Shown here in pieces: positions 62,148-64,000 of a stretch of DNA of 64,000 bases. The position numbers and the translations under genes are program-made. The notes beneath the pieces were generated by a model. The model saw only the letters and a list, made by a program, of their open reading frames with translations, did no database searches and was not told the origin of the DNA. The stretch is from Rapana venosa (lineage: Eukaryota > Mollusca > Gastropoda > Neogastropoda > Muricidae), in the NCBI GenBank assembly GCA_028751875.1, contig CM054155.1, positions 7,501,072 to 7,565,071 of the forward strand, read 5' to 3'. How positions within the stretch are numbered: the stretch's first letter is position 1; the number at the start of each line of letters is the position of its first letter.

Positions 62148-62756
62148 GGATCTTCAGCATGCATATTTGACCTTCTTCATGTGTCTGATTATACACAGTG
62201 GGAATTAAGGCTCTGTCAAGTCTGCACTTGAAGTTGACCTGGGAGATGGTCAACGTTTCCACCTGAATGAACCAGACGTGGATGCCGACATTCAAACCAG
62301 AACTTCATCAGCTGACAGCTTTAAAGTCAAACAGTCTTCACCACTCGGCTATGGCATCCCTGTGGCAAGCTGAACATATATCTAAACCCTCACATTACAC
62401 CACAGAAGATCGATTACTTCCCCAAAAGCGCCACCACCACCCAGCCTTGTATTTTCTATATCAGGAAAAGCTTCTCCGAAAAAAAAAATCATTTCGGTCT
62501 GCTGCTTCAGTTGAAGCTATAGAATGCAGCAGAGAGCTGAACAATCAATCACTAAGGGGGTGGGGGGGGGGGAGGTGTGTGTGGGGGAAGGGAGGGAGGC
62601 AAGGTAGCTCTGTGCTGTAAGAGTCCCCTGGAGAAAGGGCCGGCAGTCATTGTGTGGAGGGAATAGCGGCCTGATCCCTGTCTGGTCAGAGCTACACAGC
62701 AGCGCCAGGACGGGAACACAGGGAGCACTGGCTACTTCGTGGTGCTTTTTCTTTTC
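62148..62756. other. No recognisable gene
   Basis: Clean sequence with a short G run at 62,558-62,572. The frame 62,267-62,620 has no domain and ends in the G-rich tract. Confidence 0.5.
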
Positions 62757-62761
62757 ATTTA

Positions 62762-62870
62762 TTCTTTTTGGGTTTTATTGCGAGGATAATAGAATAAGAT
62801 CTCATGTGCTTTTAAAAAATCCAGTCCCTGTTTGTATGCAGTTTTATACATATTGTCATCTGTTTATTTA
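62762..62870 (-). mobile_element. SINE-1 tail fragment
   Basis: TTATTGCGAGGATAATAGAA to TATTGTCATCTGT, then interrupted by the tail of the next SINE-1, so the two form a dimer-like pair. Confidence 0.7.
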
Positions 62871-63211
62871 TTTATTTATTTTTTTTATTTATATCGAGGA
62901 TAATGGAATAAGCACTTCTGTGCTTTTTTACATTCAGTCCCCGTGTGTATGCGGTTTTTTAAATTCTGTCATCTGTTTCCACTAGCACACAATGGCCTAC
63001 TCTTACGAAAAGCGGAACAGGTTTTAACGTGTGCGCAAGATGTTCTGCGTGCGTTCTCACACAGGACCTCGGTTTATAGTCTCATCCGAAGGAATTTTTG
63101 GGGAGTGGATTCCGCACTGATGGAAAATATCCCCTTGAACGGGATTCAAACCCGGGTCAGCAGATCACGAGAGCAATGCGTAATGCTCTAACCAATCAGG
63201 TTATTCCGTTA
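62871..63211 (-). mobile_element. SINE-1, minus strand
   Basis: Near-complete: (TTTA)n tail, ATATCGAGGATAATGGAATA, GGCCTACTCTTACGAAAAGC, the core with CTCATCCGAAGGAA, and a head with altered A box (ACCAATCAGGTTATTCCG). Confidence 0.85.
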
Positions 63212-63220
63212 CCCTTAGCT

Positions 63221-63472
63221 AAGGTTAAGCAGTGTTGAGCGTGGTTACCTCTTGGATGGATTACCGTTTGCGTCTTGGCTTCAGTACAGTCCCCCAGCTG
63301 TAAATGGGTACCTGCCTCTTTAGGGACAGGGAAGGTAAAACAGCGAGGGAGAGGAGATGGGCGCCGCCTTCAATGCACTGGCCCTTAGATAAGCCAAGTT
63401 ATGTGACATCTTGCTCACAAGCGACCGTATATGTTATGGGAACACCTTTAGCGTTACTTTTACCTTTTATAT
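63221..63472 (+). mobile_element. 5S-rRNA-derived SINE, plus strand
   Basis: The head at 63,221-63,266 reads AAGGTTAAGCAGTGTTGAGC, GTGGTTACCTCTTGGATGGA, TTACCG, the clearest 5S-like promoter half in the window. The body (GTAAATGGGTACCTGCCTC, GGAGATGGGCGCCGCC) and a TTACTTTTACC tail follow. Confidence 0.8.
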
Positions 63473-63584
63473 AGCAATGTAGAGCGCCACAGAGCACCAA
63501 TCTACTGCATGAAACAGGTACCACACTGCTCTACATAGCATCTTACCCTTATCACTTTGTTCCACGCACAGAACCACATTGGCA
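63473..63584. other. No recognisable feature
   Basis: Short clean spacer. Confidence 0.4.
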
Positions 63585-63819
63585 GACAATGGCCTACTCT
63601 TCCGAAAAGCGGAACGGGTTTTAACGTGTACGCAAGATGTTCTGCGTTCGTTCGCACACAGGACATCGGTTTATAGTCTCATCCTAGGGACTTTTGGGGG
63701 AGTGGAGTCAGCACTGATGTTAACTCAGAGGAAAAGCCTCTTGAACGAGATTGGAACCCGGGTCAGCAAATCACGAGCCCAATGCGCAACACTCTAACCA
63801 TCAGGCTACCCCGTCCCCC
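63585..63819 (-). mobile_element. SINE-1, 3'-truncated, minus strand
   Basis: Starts in the middle (AATGGCCTACTCTTCCGAAA), without the tail, and runs through the core to the head (CCATCAGGCTACCCCGTCCC). The loss of the tail is unusual for a retroposed copy and suggests a later deletion. Confidence 0.8.
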
Positions 63820-64000
63820 TAGTACAGCATATAGCACGACAATGAGCGTGGCACAGGCGAGAGGAGAAGTGATATGACACATGAGACTGACAAAAAGCTT
63901 GATGCCAAACATCCCTCTTCCACACTGCACTGTCCAACAGCAACAGCGCTGTGTTTCTCCAGCCACCTGGCCTGGAAACTGAGACAGCAATTGAAACCTG
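63820..64000. other. No recognisable feature
   Basis: Clean sequence to the end of the window. Confidence 0.4.

Noticed and set aside
63221..63266. 5S rRNA gene or pseudogene
   Set aside because: Only the 3' half of 5S is present and it is joined to the same body as the other copies, so it is a SINE head.

Overview
The window is eukaryotic, repeat-dense DNA, most likely from an invertebrate animal and probably a gastropod mollusc. That assignment is an inference from the mix of tRNA-derived SINEs, a 5S-rRNA-derived SINE, L2-like and other non-LTR retrotransposons, and very long microsatellites. I find no convincing host protein-coding gene, rRNA gene, functional tRNA gene or CRISPR array. 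Most long open frames are translations of microsatellites, minisatellites or low-quality sequence.

Layout: (1) 1-920 is left flank with SINE pieces. (2) About 920-21,110 (unit A) and about 21,110-45,900 (unit B) are two copies of the same region in direct order. They share the same single-copy stretches, minisatellites, microsatellites and old SINEs in the same sequence. Each starts with the same pair of repeats, an unclassified TATA-bearing repeat (here RF4) followed by a tRNA SINE (SINE-2), and a third degraded RF4 + SINE-2 pair starts at about 45,900. The units differ by clean retroelement insertions, by satellite copy number (about 5 versus 2 units of a 670-bp satellite), by microsatellite length, and by an extra roughly 2-kb duplication at the end of B. 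(3) Parts of unit B (about 25,075-26,600, 30,280-31,540 and 32,430-35,860) and all of 45,690-57,085 are written in a degraded, homopolymer-inflated form. Where a clean partner exists in unit A, the degraded text can be recognised as the same locus with neighbouring bases smeared into runs. It is best read as poor consensus, not biology. (4) 54,100-57,800 is a non-LTR retrotransposon with endonuclease and reverse-transcriptase remnants; only its 3' end is in clean sequence. (5) 57,800-64,000 is clean non-duplicated DNA with minus-strand tRNA SINEs and two 5S SINEs.

How the parts relate: the L2-like retrotransposon at 26,601-30,056 (minus strand, recognisable endonuclease and FYADD reverse transcriptase) carries a 3' end of the type GCGCTATA..ATT followed by ATT repeats. 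SINEs at 379-540 and 37,112-37,592 and bare tails at 3,079, 40,055 and 43,405 carry the same end, so this LINE family is the probable source of the machinery that moved them and seeded several ATT/ACT microsatellites. Units A and B act as each other's empty-site controls and allow several insertions and target-site duplications to be read directly.

Caution: the A/B duplication could be a true tandem duplication or two haplotypes placed end to end by the assembler. The insertion polymorphisms and the low-quality blocks confined to B and beyond favour the second possibility, but sequence alone cannot decide it.
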